From an uncultured Eubacteriales bacterium (GTDB lineage: Bacteria > Bacillota > Clostridia > Christensenellales > Aristaeellaceae): DNA of 38,890 nt. Positions 1 to 8,302 of the stretch are shown piece by piece (position 1 is the first letter of the stretch; each line of letters opens with the position of its first letter). The translations under genes were made by a program, and so were the position numbers. The notes beneath the pieces are model-generated. The model searched no databases and was not told the origin of the DNA. It was given only the letters and a program-made list of their open reading frames with translations. The stretch spans positions 1 to 38,890 of the forward strand of contig USCR01000006.1 of NCBI GenBank assembly GCA_900553295.1, given 5' to 3'.

Positions 1-2
1 AC

Positions 3-788
3 GATGGCCTGCTCAGCTATCAGACCGTGGGCGGAATCGATCCCCGGGTGGTGGTCTCCAAGCGGGTGCTGGTGGGCGAAAAAGCGGTGCCCGGCGTGAT
101 CGGCGCCATGGCCATCCATCTGCAAACTGCCGAGGACCGCAAGCGCGTGCTGGGCTACGATGATATTTATGTAGACATCGGAGCCAAGGACAAGGCTGAG
201 GCCCAGGCCAAGTGCCCCATGGGAACCTATATCACCTTTGATACGGATTTTGTGACGTTTGGCGACGGCTTTGTTTCCGCCAAGGCCCTGGATGACCGTG
301 TGGGCTGCTATACCCTGCTCAAGGTGCTGGAAGGCACCTATCCCTGCGACGTGGTCGCCGTGTTCTCCTCCCAGGAGGAAGTGGGATGCCGTGGCGCCAA
401 GGGCGCCGCATTCGCCCAGGAACCCGATGTGGCCCTGGTGTTGGAAGGCACCACCTGCAACGACCTGGGCAAAGTCCCCCAGCCCGAGCAGGTTTGCGTG
501 GCCGGTGCGGGCGTGGCGGTTTCCTTCATGGACCGCAGCTCCATTGGCAACAAGCAGCTCTTTGCCAAGGCCCTTGAGCTGGCGCAGGCCAACGAGATTC
601 CCTGCCAGGTGAAGGGGTCGGTGAGCGGCGGCAACGACGCAGGCGCCATTCAACTGGCCCGGGGCGGCGTGCCCACCCTGGTGCTCTCGGTGCCCTGCCG
701 CTCTATCCACAGCCCCTCGTCGGTGTGCAAGCTCAGCGACGTGGAGGCCCAGCTGGCCCTGACCCAGGCGCTGCTCAGCGCTATGTGA
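3..788 (+). CDS. M42 family metallo-aminopeptidase, 5' end outside window
   Basis: This is the C-terminal three quarters of an M42 (FrvX/YsdC/glutamyl-aminopeptidase type) cocatalytic metallopeptidase; the family trims short peptides in the cytoplasm as large tetrahedral complexes. The frame is open from base 3 (reading DGLLSYQT before the GTG at 27), so the first codons and the first metal-binding His lie upstream of the window. Visible family motifs are KALDDRVG (bridging Asp), SSQEEVGCRGAKGAA (catalytic Glu plus metal Glu), LEGTTCND and the C-terminal HSPSS metal-binding His. The stop is 24 bp before a second M42 gene, so the two form an operon of paralogues. Substrate preference cannot be read from sequence. 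Family assignment is very secure; the GTG at 27 is an internal Val codon, not the start. Confidence 0.93.
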   Translation, partial: DGLLSYQTVGGIDPRVVVSKRVLVGEKAVPGVIGAMAIHLQTAEDRKRVLGYDDIYVDIGAKDKAEAQAKCPMGTYITFDTDFVTFGDGFVSAKALDDRVGCYTLLKVLEGTYPCDVVAVFSSQEEVGCRGAKGAAFAQEPDVALVLEGTTCNDLGKVPQPEQVCVAGAGVAVSFMDRSSIGNKQLFAKALELAQANEIPCQVKGSVSGGNDAGAIQLARGGVPTLVLSVPCRSIHSPSSVCKLSDVEAQLALTQALLSAM

Positions 789-812
789 TATAGTGAAAGG
801 AAGTACAAAGCC

Positions 813-1811
813 ATGTATGAGCTTTTGGAAAAAGTACTCAAGCCTTATGGCCCCTCCGGCAATGAGGAGGCGGTAGCCCAGACCATCCGCCAGGCGTTGG
901 AAGGCCACGTGGACAGCATCGAAACCGACGTTATGGGCAACCTGATTGCCATCAAGAAGGGCACCAATCCCAATGGGAAAAAGGTAATGTTCAGCGCCCA
1001 TATGGACCACATCGGTTTTATCGTCACCGGATTTGAAAAGGAAGGCTTCCTGCGCGTGACCAACGTGGGCGGCGTGAGCCCGGACAGCAACCAGTTCCGC
1101 CATGTGACCTTTGGCAACGGCGTGCAGGGCGTGGTGGTCAGCCAGCCCCTGAAGCCCGGCGAGAGTCGCGCCATGAAGCATATGTTCATCGACATTGGTG
1201 CGCAGGACAAGGCTGAGGCCGAAAAGATGGTCAAGCTGGGGGATGTGGCGGTGTATGCGCCCAATATGGTGCGCCTGGGCCAGTACCGGGTGGCCAGCCC
1301 CGCCATGGACGACCGCAGCGCCTGCGCGGTGCTGCTGCAGTTCCTGCTCCAGGCCGGCACCTATGCGGACACCATCATCGGCGTGTTCTCCGTGCAGGAG
1401 GAAGTGGGCTGCCGCGGCGCCAAGACCGCGTCCTTTGCCCTGGCGCCTGATGTGGGCATTGCCCTGGACGTAACCGCCTGGGGCGACACCCCCGAGGTGG
1501 ATCAGCCCGCCGTGGCCCTGGGCAAGGGCATTGCCGTGAAGGTCATGGACCGCGCCAGCATCTCCAACCCCGCCCTGCGGGATCAGCTCATGGGCCTGGC
1601 GGAGAAGAAGAACATCCCCTACCAGCGTGAGGTGCTGGCCTTTGGCGGCACCGACGCCGGGAGCATGCAGACTTCCCGGGGCGGCATTCCCGTCTGCACG
1701 CTGTCCATCCCCTGCCGCTATGTGCACTCCGCCCTGGAGACCGTGGATCTGCGGGACATGGAAGCCGGCGTGCAGCTGATGCTGGCCTACATGGAGGACG
1801 GCGTGAAGTAA
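813..1811 (+). CDS. M42 family metallo-aminopeptidase
   Basis: A full-length 332-residue M42 aminopeptidase, the usual size for the family. Predicted metal and catalytic residues are all present: H63 in SAHMDH, D166 in AMDDRSA, E196/E197 in SVQEEVGCRGAK, D219 in ALDVTAWGD and H304 in YVHSALE. The ATG at 813 is preceded by GAAAGGAAG at a suitable distance. It follows the partial M42 gene by 24 bp and is closed by a strong hairpin terminator at 1839-1890, so it is the last gene of the unit. Its third metal-ligand region (ALDVT) differs from the paralogue's (LEGTT), which suggests the two have different specificities; homologous tandem M42 genes may form mixed complexes, but that is inference. 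Confidence 0.95.
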   Translation: MYELLEKVLKPYGPSGNEEAVAQTIRQALEGHVDSIETDVMGNLIAIKKGTNPNGKKVMFSAHMDHIGFIVTGFEKEGFLRVTNVGGVSPDSNQFRHVTFGNGVQGVVVSQPLKPGESRAMKHMFIDIGAQDKAEAEKMVKLGDVAVYAPNMVRLGQYRVASPAMDDRSACAVLLQFLLQAGTYADTIIGVFSVQEEVGCRGAKTASFALAPDVGIALDVTAWGDTPEVDQPAVALGKGIAVKVMDRASISNPALRDQLMGLAEKKNIPYQREVLAFGGTDAGSMQTSRGGIPVCTLSIPCRYVHSALETVDLRDMEAGVQLMLAYMEDGVK

Positions 1812-1838
1812 ACCCAAGGGTACGCAAAATTGCCATTC

Positions 1839-1890
1839 GGCGGCTGGGAAGGGGCGAAGGCTTCTTTCCCAGCCGCCCATTCGGTTTTTT
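1839..1890 (+). terminator. Rho-independent terminator after the M42 pair
   Basis: A perfect 12-bp inverted repeat (1839-1850 with 1866-1877, GGCGGCTGGGAA/TTCCCAGCCGCC) encloses a 15-nt loop that can pair further through AAG/CTT. A T run (1885-1890) follows about eight bases after the stem. It lies 28 bp after the stop at 1811 and ends just before the ribosome binding site of the next gene, which separates the peptidase unit from the following operon. Confidence 0.85.
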
Positions 1891-1905
1891 GAAGGAGGTT
1901 CCGCT

Positions 1906-3924
1906 TTGCTGGCAGGGATCTATTGCGTAGTGTTTCTTCTGGGGGGCCTCATGCAGGTGCGGTGGCTGCTGCCCCGGCATCGGGCGCTGAACCGGGTATG
2001 GCTGGGACTGTGCCTGGGCCTGTTGGAGATGATGTGGTTTCCGGCGCTTTGCGCCTTTGCGCTGCGCTTTTCCATGGCGGCGCATGGGGCGGCAGCCGGC
2101 GTGCTGGCCCTGGTTACCCTGGGCGTTTATTTCCTGCGGGATAAGCGGCCCGCCCTTCCATGGGACGCGGAGGAGACCCGGCAGCTGCGTCAGGCGGCCT
2201 GGCTGGTCATTCCCCTGACGATTTACTCAGGCTATTTGCAGTATACGCATGTGATCCGCTTGGCGGCGGACGGCTCATACCATGTGGGACAGAGCACCTA
2301 TGGGGACCTGCCCATGCATTTGAGCTTTATTACTTCGCTGAAAAATGCGTCGTTTCCCCCGGAATACTCCTTTTATCCCGGACACAGGTTGTCTTATCCC
2401 TTCCTGATGGACAGCCTGTCCACCAGCTTTTACATGATGGGTTGCAGCCTGCAGGCGGCGGTGATTATCCCCGGCACGCTGATGATGGGCTTGTGCTACC
2501 TGGGGGTGATGCTCCTGGCGCGGGAGATGACCCTGGGGAAAAAGACCATCGTGCTGGCGGCGCTGCTGTTCTTCCTCAATGGCGGGCTGGGCTTCCTGTA
2601 CGACTTTGACCAGGCGGCGGGGCTGGAGGCCGACGGCACGCCCACGGTATTGGTGCGGCTAAGAAACATCCTGGAAGGGTATTACCAAACACCCACCAAC
2701 AAACCTGAGCCGGACAACCTGCGCTGGAGCAACGTGATTGTGGACCTGATGGTACCCCAGCGCACGCTGCTGGGCGGGTGGTGCATGGTGATTCCGTGCT
2801 TCTATTTGCTCTACACCGCCTTTGATCCGCGCAAGCGCGCTTCCATGGGGCAGCAGCTTCCCGGGGCCATGCTGGAAACCCGTCGGGATGGCCTGGGGGG
2901 AACCCGGGCGGTGGCTCTTCTGGGCGTATGGGCCGGGGGACTGCCGCTGATTCATACCCACTCTTTTCTGGCGCTGGGGCTGTGTTCCGCGGGCATGCTG
3001 ATATACGATCTGTTCCGGGACGAGGAACGATGGGCGCAGTTGCGGCGCTACCTGCTCTATGGGGGCATTGTGGTGGTGCTGGCGGCGCCGCAGCTGCTTT
3101 GCTTCACCTTTAACCAGGCTTTGGCCGGGGGCGAGGACGGGGTGGGCGGCTCCTTCCTGAAGTTTCAGTTCAACTGGGTGAACAATCCCGGCGGCAGTGG
3201 CATGCGGGACTTCTATCTGTGGTTCTACGTGAAGAATATTGGCCTGCCGGTGATTGCCCTGATCTGTGCCCTGGTGGAGAAGGATCGCCGGACCCGGCGT
3301 ATTTTCGCGGGTGCGTTCACCATTTTCATTGCCGCGGAGTTCATACGCTTTCAGCCCAACGAGTATGATAACAACAAACTGTTTTATTTGTGGTACCTGC
3401 TGTGCGCCATGCCCATCAGCGACTGGCTGGCGGCGTGCTGGCGGCGGCTGCGGGGACTGCGCGGCAGGTGGGTTCTGGCGGTGTTTACGGCGGTATGCGT
3501 GTTCCTGTCCCCGGCGCTGACGCTGTGGCGGGAGGCGGTGAGCGATTACCAGGCATTTTCTCCCGGCGCGGTGGAGGCGGGGGAATACATCCGGGACAAC
3601 ACGGAGGAACACTGCGTATTTCTGACAGGTACCCAACATCTGAACCCGGTGATTGCCCTGGCCGGGCGCACCATTGTCTGCGGGCCGGACCTGTGGCTGT
3701 ACTGGCACGGCTTTGATACCACCGAGCGCAAGCTGGAGATTGCGGCTTTTTACGCGGACCCGGAGGGAAATGCCGGTATTTTGGAGAAATATGACGTGGA
3801 CTATATCTATGTCAGCAGCTACGAGCGGGCGGATTACCAGGTGAATCAGGCGGAACTGAACCGGCTGTATGAAGTTGTGTTTTCCAATGTGGAGTGTACC
3901 ATTTACAAGGTGCCGGGGGAGTGA
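1906..3924 (+). CDS. polytopic membrane protein, GT-C glycosyltransferase-like
   Basis: A 672-residue protein with many hydrophobic segments: about three in residues 1-80, one near 95, several between 175 and 240, and more between 340 and 540. A soluble C-terminal part of about 120 residues follows. An acidic residue in the first large extracytoplasmic stretch (STYGDLPMHL, D near residue 134) matches the place where GT-C glycosyltransferases keep their catalytic Asp. The C-terminal part (EYIRDNTEEH, ALAGRTIVCGP, DVDYIYV) resembles the soluble tail of GT39/ArnT-like and related membrane enzymes. I infer transfer of a sugar from a lipid carrier to a surface acceptor. The start is TTG, chosen because GAAGGAGG ends 7 bp upstream. 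The next gene begins 3 bp after its stop. Family membership is plausible rather than certain. Confidence 0.7.
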   Translation: MLAGIYCVVFLLGGLMQVRWLLPRHRALNRVWLGLCLGLLEMMWFPALCAFALRFSMAAHGAAAGVLALVTLGVYFLRDKRPALPWDAEETRQLRQAAWLVIPLTIYSGYLQYTHVIRLAADGSYHVGQSTYGDLPMHLSFITSLKNASFPPEYSFYPGHRLSYPFLMDSLSTSFYMMGCSLQAAVIIPGTLMMGLCYLGVMLLAREMTLGKKTIVLAALLFFLNGGLGFLYDFDQAAGLEADGTPTVLVRLRNILEGYYQTPTNKPEPDNLRWSNVIVDLMVPQRTLLGGWCMVIPCFYLLYTAFDPRKRASMGQQLPGAMLETRRDGLGGTRAVALLGVWAGGLPLIHTHSFLALGLCSAGMLIYDLFRDEERWAQLRRYLLYGGIVVVLAAPQLLCFTFNQALAGGEDGVGGSFLKFQFNWVNNPGGSGMRDFYLWFYVKNIGLPVIALICALVEKDRRTRRIFAGAFTIFIAAEFIRFQPNEYDNNKLFYLWYLLCAMPISDWLAACWRRLRGLRGRWVLAVFTAVCVFLSPALTLWREAVSDYQAFSPGAVEAGEYIRDNTEEHCVFLTGTQHLNPVIALAGRTIVCGPDLWLYWHGFDTTERKLEIAAFYADPEGNAGILEKYDVDYIYVSSYERADYQVNQAELNRLYEVVFSNVECTIYKVPGE

Positions 3925-3927
3925 GCC

Positions 3928-4149
3928 ATGGAAAGGATCTTGCGCTATTCCCTGGATCACCGGCGGCCCATTCGACTGATTTTTCAGCGGGAGGGCGCGT
4001 TGCAGCAGCGCAATGTGCAGGTGCTGGCCCTGGAGGCCGGCCGGGTGCGCCTGCTTTCCCGGCGGCCGCGGGAGGAATGGGAAATGCTCCTGACGGACGT
4101 TTTGGGAGCGGATTATGCCCGAGGAGACGAAGGGCAGGGAGAAGGATAA
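3928..4149 (+). CDS. small WYL-like hypothetical protein
   Basis: A 73-residue protein placed 3 bp after the preceding gene and 12 bp before the next. Its pattern (ILRYSLDHRRPIRLIF, then ...VQVLALEAGRVRLLSRR) resembles the first strands of WYL domains, small SH3-like barrels that sense ligands in transcription regulators; here there is no DNA-binding domain attached. A C-terminal DYARGDEGQ tail is acidic. Its stop overlaps the ribosome binding site of the lipase-like gene, so translation is probably coupled. The function is unknown; the WYL resemblance is by eye and moderate. Confidence 0.65.
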   Translation: MERILRYSLDHRRPIRLIFQREGALQQRNVQVLALEAGRVRLLSRRPREEWEMLLTDVLGADYARGDEGQGEG

Positions 4150-4161
4150 GGAGGAATCCGG

Positions 4162-5748
4162 ATGGTAAATCTGGTGCGTGGCGCGGGGACGGGGGTACCG
4201 CTGGGGGATGTGACGCCTCTGCTGCTGCCCTGGGCGCGGGACCCTTGGGGCGCGCTACGCCCGCCCGTGTCTGTGGAAGCCATGCGCCTGAGCGCCGAGC
4301 TGGCGGCGGCCACCTATCACATGGACATCGAGCCCTGGGTACAGGCAGGATGGCGGGATGTGACCATCCAGGTGGACAATGACCTGCTGACGGATTTCTT
4401 GCCCCGGCGGCACAGCGGCGCCGTATCCCGGCTAACGGCCAACTGGCGCATGCGGCGGGTCCGTGCCAAGCTGCGCCAACGTAACCCCATTGGGCAGGTG
4501 GCTGGCGCCCTGCGGCAGATCAAGCAAAGCGATACCGGCAAGGTGCTGGTAATGATTCACCCCGCGCCCGGTGGCCGCTATGTGGTAGCGGTCAGCTTTA
4601 TGGGCACGGGAAGCCGGTTCTACGATTGGTTCTCCAATTTTCGTATGAACAGCCAGGACGGCATCCACAAGGGCTTTTTGCAGCTGGCCCGGCAGTTTGA
4701 GGGGAACGAGGAGCGCATCCTGTTTCCGCAAACGGCCCGGGAGCTGGGCGTGGAAAAATGGACGCTGGGCAATATCCTGGAGGAGGCCACCCATCAAAAG
4801 AGCCGCTTCACCCTGTGGATTACCGGGCATAGCCAGGGCGGCGCGGTGATGCAGGTGTGGGTTTACCACAAAATGCTGGAGGATGGCGTGCTGCCCCAGA
4901 ACCTCTTGGGCTATGGCTTTGCCAGCCCCTCCGCCCTGGAGGGCCGGGCCATGCCCCGCCCGGAGGTTTACCCGCTGTATCATGTTCTGAATGGGGATGA
5001 CCTGGTGCCGCGGATGGGGGCGCAGGTGCATCTGGGCGTTTGCCTGCTGTATCCCACCGATGCCGCTTTGCGCAGCGCCTGCTATGCCTGGCCCAGGGAT
5101 ACGGAATCTGTCCGGCGGCGCAAGGCGCTTTATCCGCTCTTGGTGAGCATGGTGGATACCCCTGCCTGCATGGCTATGGTGTTGGCCTATTTGGATGCCC
5201 TGGCTGCACACACGCCCGAGGAAATGTTCATTGGATTGGACATGCTGGGCATGGGCAAACGCCTGCCCCTGGGTCGCTTGCTGGCGGCGGCGGAAAGCCG
5301 CATGGAGCAGCTGATCGGCTTTTTGCGCAGGCATATTGTGGCTGCCTACGCCAGTATCACGGGAAGCCCCATGGACGGTGAACGGGTGGCGCAAAACAAG
5401 GCGCGGATCCTTCAACTCATGGACGAAATGGGCGTACGTGGCTTTGCGTCGGCGCTTTCGGAATGGATGAGCTGGCCCCATAGCATGCAGGTGGAGAAAA
5501 ACGGCATGCAGGGCGCCTACGTATATATTGCCCGGCTGTGCGCGGAGCGTATGCGTCCCTTTATCTGGGAGGGAGGCGCACGGCCGCGGCGGCGCTATGC
5601 CGACGCCTGGGAAGATGGCGGCGAATTGCTGGTGCGGCGCAGGCTGCCAGGGCTGCGCCGGGTTCGCGGGGCGAAGCGCTTCTCGCACCTGCGGCCTTCC
5701 CGTGGGCAGAGCGCCCAAAGCGTGGAGCGGAAGGAGCGCATCCTATGA
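4162..5748 (+). CDS. class 3 lipase-fold alpha/beta hydrolase
   Basis: A 528-residue protein with the hallmarks of the Lipase_3 family. The oxyanion-side motif VAVSFMGTGSRFYDWFSNF lies near residues 143-160, the nucleophile elbow GHSQGG has Ser at 224, the Asp region LNGDDLVPR lies around 277-283, and a His at 290 (QVHLG) is a good third triad member. No signal peptide is visible, so an intracellular or membrane-associated hydrolase is likely. The C-terminal 230 residues are Arg-rich and not recognised. Residues after 470 are unusually basic and end in a tail that overlaps the next gene by 4 bp (ATGA). The start ATG at 4162 has AAGGAGG 8 bp upstream. The substrate (lipid or other ester) cannot be told. 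Confidence 0.85.
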   Translation: MVNLVRGAGTGVPLGDVTPLLLPWARDPWGALRPPVSVEAMRLSAELAAATYHMDIEPWVQAGWRDVTIQVDNDLLTDFLPRRHSGAVSRLTANWRMRRVRAKLRQRNPIGQVAGALRQIKQSDTGKVLVMIHPAPGGRYVVAVSFMGTGSRFYDWFSNFRMNSQDGIHKGFLQLARQFEGNEERILFPQTARELGVEKWTLGNILEEATHQKSRFTLWITGHSQGGAVMQVWVYHKMLEDGVLPQNLLGYGFASPSALEGRAMPRPEVYPLYHVLNGDDLVPRMGAQVHLGVCLLYPTDAALRSACYAWPRDTESVRRRKALYPLLVSMVDTPACMAMVLAYLDALAAHTPEEMFIGLDMLGMGKRLPLGRLLAAAESRMEQLIGFLRRHIVAAYASITGSPMDGERVAQNKARILQLMDEMGVRGFASALSEWMSWPHSMQVEKNGMQGAYVYIARLCAERMRPFIWEGGARPRRRYADAWEDGGELLVRRRLPGLRRVRGAKRFSHLRPSRGQSAQSVERKERIL

Positions 5749-6023
5749 CAGACCTGGTACTGCTCTTGCTTTTGCTTACGAATACGGCTTCTTTTCTCCT
5801 GATGGGCGAGGACAAACGCCGGGCCCAGCGGGGGAAGTGGCGGATTCCCGAACGCACGCTGTTTCTGTCCGCGGCGCTCTTTGGCGGCTTGGGAGGCGTG
5901 CTGGGCATGCATATTTTTCATCACAAGACAAGGCACCTGCGCTTTCGCCTGGGCTTTCCGGCACTGCTCCTTGTACAGGTCGTGCTGGTGGGCCTGTGGG
6001 CCTGGCAGCAGCTGGGACGGTAG
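5745..6023 (+). CDS. DUF1294 family small membrane protein
   Basis: A 92-residue membrane protein that starts at the ATG overlapping the stop of the lipase-like gene (ATGA), with AAGGAG 8 bp upstream. It has an N-terminal hydrophobic helix, the conserved EDKRRA...R.PE..L loop, a glycine-rich second helix (FGGLGGVLGM), the FHHKTRH motif and a third helix at the C terminus; this is the standard DUF1294 layout and length. A longer open frame upstream (from 5538) only reads through the lipase gene in another frame. The molecular role of DUF1294 is not established. Confidence 0.88.
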   Translation: MTDLVLLLLLLTNTASFLLMGEDKRRAQRGKWRIPERTLFLSAALFGGLGGVLGMHIFHHKTRHLRFRLGFPALLLVQVVLVGLWAWQQLGR

Positions 6024-6038
6024 GACGGAGGGAACACT

Positions 6039-7340
6039 GTGACCCTGATCCCTGAACAAAACCAGGCCCCTCTGGCGGACCGCATGCGCCCGCGCACCCT
6101 GGATGAATTTATCGGTCAGCGGCATCTGGTGGGGGAAGGCCGGCTGTTGCGCCGGGCCATTGAGGCGGACCGGCTGACTTCCTCCATCTTTTACGGGCCG
6201 CCAGGATGTGGAAAAACCACGCTGGCTTCCATTATTGCCCGGGCAACCAGCGCCGCCTTTGTGCAGCTGAATGCGGTAACCAGCGGCGTGGCCGATGTCC
6301 GCGATGTGCTGAAGGCGGCCAAGGAACGCCGCATGCTCACCGGACAGGCAACGTATCTGCTGCTGGACGAGTGCCACCGCTGGAGCAAAGCGCAGAGCGA
6401 CAGCATCCTCCCGGCCATTGAGGGGGGGACCATTCGCTTCATCGGCTCCACCACGGAAAATCCCATGGTGGCCATGACGCCGGCGATTGTGAGCCGGTGC
6501 CGGATCTTTCAGTTTTTCCCCTTGACGGAGGCGGATGTCATGAGCGCCATGGGCCGCGCCCTGGCGGACCCGGAGCGCGGCTTTGGCAAGCTGGCGGTGG
6601 ACATGGCGCCCGAGGCCATGCGCCATATTGCGCATGTGGCCAATGGAGATGTGCGCATGGCTCTGGGCGCAGTGGAATTGGCGGTGCTTACCACCCCCGC
6701 CGGAGCGGACGGGAAAATCCATGTGGATCTGGCCGTGGCGGAGGAAAGCATCCAGAAACCCATGCTCCGCTGCGACGAGAGCCTATACTACGACATGCTC
6801 AGCGCCTTTTGCAAATCCCTGCGGGGTTCAGACAGCGACGCGGCGCTGGCTTGGTTTGCGCGGCTGCTCTATGCGGGGGTGGACCCCCGGCTGATTATGC
6901 GGCGGGTACTGGCCCATGCCAGCGAGGATGTGGGCATGGCCAACCCGATTGCGATGCTACAGGCGGCTGCGGCGGCCCAGGACCTGGAGTTCATGGGTAT
7001 GCCCGAGGCACGGCTCCCCATGGCCCAGGCGATCATCGCCGTGTGCGAAAGCCCCAAGTCCAACAGCGTCAGCGCGGCGGTGGACGCAGCCATGGCCGAC
7101 GCCGCCAAGGGCGGCTTTGGCCCGGTGCCCCTGCATTTGCGGGATACCCACTACGCCGGGAGCGACCGCCTGGGCAGCGGCAAGGGATACCTCTATCCCC
7201 ATGATTTTCCGGGGCACTGGGTGCGGCAGGAATACATGCCCCCGGAGGTGCGCGGACGCACCTATTACCATCCCACAGAAATGGGTCATGAGGATGTGAT
7301 CCGCAAAAATCATCAGGTGCGGGAGGGGCGAAAGGGTTGA
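6039..7340 (+). CDS. rarA: replication-associated recombination protein A (AAA+ ATPase)
   Basis: A 433-residue RarA/MgsA/Mgs1-WRNIP1 family AAA+ ATPase that acts at stalled replication forks. Visible elements are the N-terminal PLADRMRPRTLDEFIGQ box, Walker A GPPGCGKTT (53-61), Walker B LLLDECHRW (107-114), sensor 1 FIGSTTENP (134-142), an arginine-finger region SRCRIF, and the C-terminal tetramerisation part with SDADAALAWFARLLYAG.DPR-type and PHDFPGHWVRQEYMP motifs. The start is GTG with GACGGAGGG upstream. It sits 15 bp after the DUF1294 gene, and its stop overlaps the TTG start of the sensor kinase gene (TTGA). Length is normal for the family. Confidence 0.95.
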   Translation: MTLIPEQNQAPLADRMRPRTLDEFIGQRHLVGEGRLLRRAIEADRLTSSIFYGPPGCGKTTLASIIARATSAAFVQLNAVTSGVADVRDVLKAAKERRMLTGQATYLLLDECHRWSKAQSDSILPAIEGGTIRFIGSTTENPMVAMTPAIVSRCRIFQFFPLTEADVMSAMGRALADPERGFGKLAVDMAPEAMRHIAHVANGDVRMALGAVELAVLTTPAGADGKIHVDLAVAEESIQKPMLRCDESLYYDMLSAFCKSLRGSDSDAALAWFARLLYAGVDPRLIMRRVLAHASEDVGMANPIAMLQAAAAAQDLEFMGMPEARLPMAQAIIAVCESPKSNSVSAAVDAAMADAAKGGFGPVPLHLRDTHYAGSDRLGSGKGYLYPHDFPGHWVRQEYMPPEVRGRTYYHPTEMGHEDVIRKNHQVREGRKG

Positions 7341-8227
7341 AGCGGCAAAAGAACCTGGAAGTAAAAAAGGCCACCATCCTGGCCATGGTGGTCAACAGTT
7401 TACAGATCCTGATGGTGGGGGTCATTGTGCTGTACATGTACATGACCCCCGGGGACATTGCGGACCTTCCGCTGGCGCGGGCACTGGTGGCGGTGGCGGC
7501 GGCAGTGGTGATCTGGGGTGGCGTGATTGATATACGCGACGCGCTGGACAGCCGGAAGCTGCTGCAGCAGCTGGACGACATGGACCAGACCATCGAGGCC
7601 CAGGAGGACCTGAACATCACCCTGCGGGCACAGCGGCATGACTTCCTCAACCACCTGCAGGTGGTGTACAGCCTGATTGAGATGAAGGAATACAAGGAGG
7701 CCAACGACTACATCGAGCGGGTGTATGGCAGCATTGCCTCTGTGGGAAAGGTGCTGCGCACGGCAAATCCAGCCATTAACGCCCTGCTGCAGGTCAAGCT
7801 CGGCGTTTGCGAAAAGGCTGGCATCCAGGTCAAGCTGGATATCCGCTCCGCGTGGAAGGATTTGTCCATTCCCGGGTGGGAGATGTGCAAGGTGCTGGGC
7901 AACCTGCTGGACAATGCCATCGACGCCTTGCAGGAGGTATCCGACCGGCGGCTGACCCTGACGCTCACCGAGGATTTGAAGGCTTTCCGCTTCAGCGTGA
8001 AGAACAGCGGGCCTATGATTCCGGTAAAGCTCCAGGCCAGCATTTTTCAGCCGGGCATTACCACCAAGGCCGCGGGCCATGGCATGGGACTGTTCATCGT
8101 CCGGCGCACGGTTCAGGAATGGGGCGGAGATATCCGTCTGATAAGCGATGCCAAGGAAACGGAATTCTCCGGCTTTATTCCCCGGGAAGTGAAGCCGCAG
8201 GATAAAACCAAGAAGGAAAAGCGGTAA
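7337..8227 (+). CDS. SpoOB-type (GHKL) sensor histidine kinase, orphan
   Basis: A 296-residue membrane kinase: two hydrophobic segments (about residues 16-36 and 47-64), a short coiled linker, a SpoOB/CitA-type dimerisation motif RAQRHDFLNHLQ with H101 as the likely phospho-acceptor, and a GHKL ATPase domain with N-box NLLDNAIDAL (189-198) and G-box AGHGMGLFIV (246-255). There is almost no extracytoplasmic sensor loop, so it probably senses within the membrane or through a partner. No response regulator gene is adjacent, which is unusual for this class. The TTG start overlaps the rarA stop by 4 bp, implying coupled translation; an internal ATG at 7385 is a weaker alternative. The signal and output are unknown. 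Confidence 0.88.
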   Translation: MKRQKNLEVKKATILAMVVNSLQILMVGVIVLYMYMTPGDIADLPLARALVAVAAAVVIWGGVIDIRDALDSRKLLQQLDDMDQTIEAQEDLNITLRAQRHDFLNHLQVVYSLIEMKEYKEANDYIERVYGSIASVGKVLRTANPAINALLQVKLGVCEKAGIQVKLDIRSAWKDLSIPGWEMCKVLGNLLDNAIDALQEVSDRRLTLTLTEDLKAFRFSVKNSGPMIPVKLQASIFQPGITTKAAGHGMGLFIVRRTVQEWGGDIRLISDAKETEFSGFIPREVKPQDKTKKEKR

Positions 8228-8302
8228 TGGCGGCCGCATTGCACTGCACGAAAAAACACGCCAGAACTATTTGGCCTAGATGGACGAAAGGGAGCGATAC
8301 GA

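Noticed and set aside
2659..3960. 433-codon minus-strand frame opposite the GT-C-like gene
   Set aside because: The composition (His, Gln, Pro, Arg) is typical of antisense to a GC-rich membrane protein gene, and there is no ribosome binding site or family resemblance.
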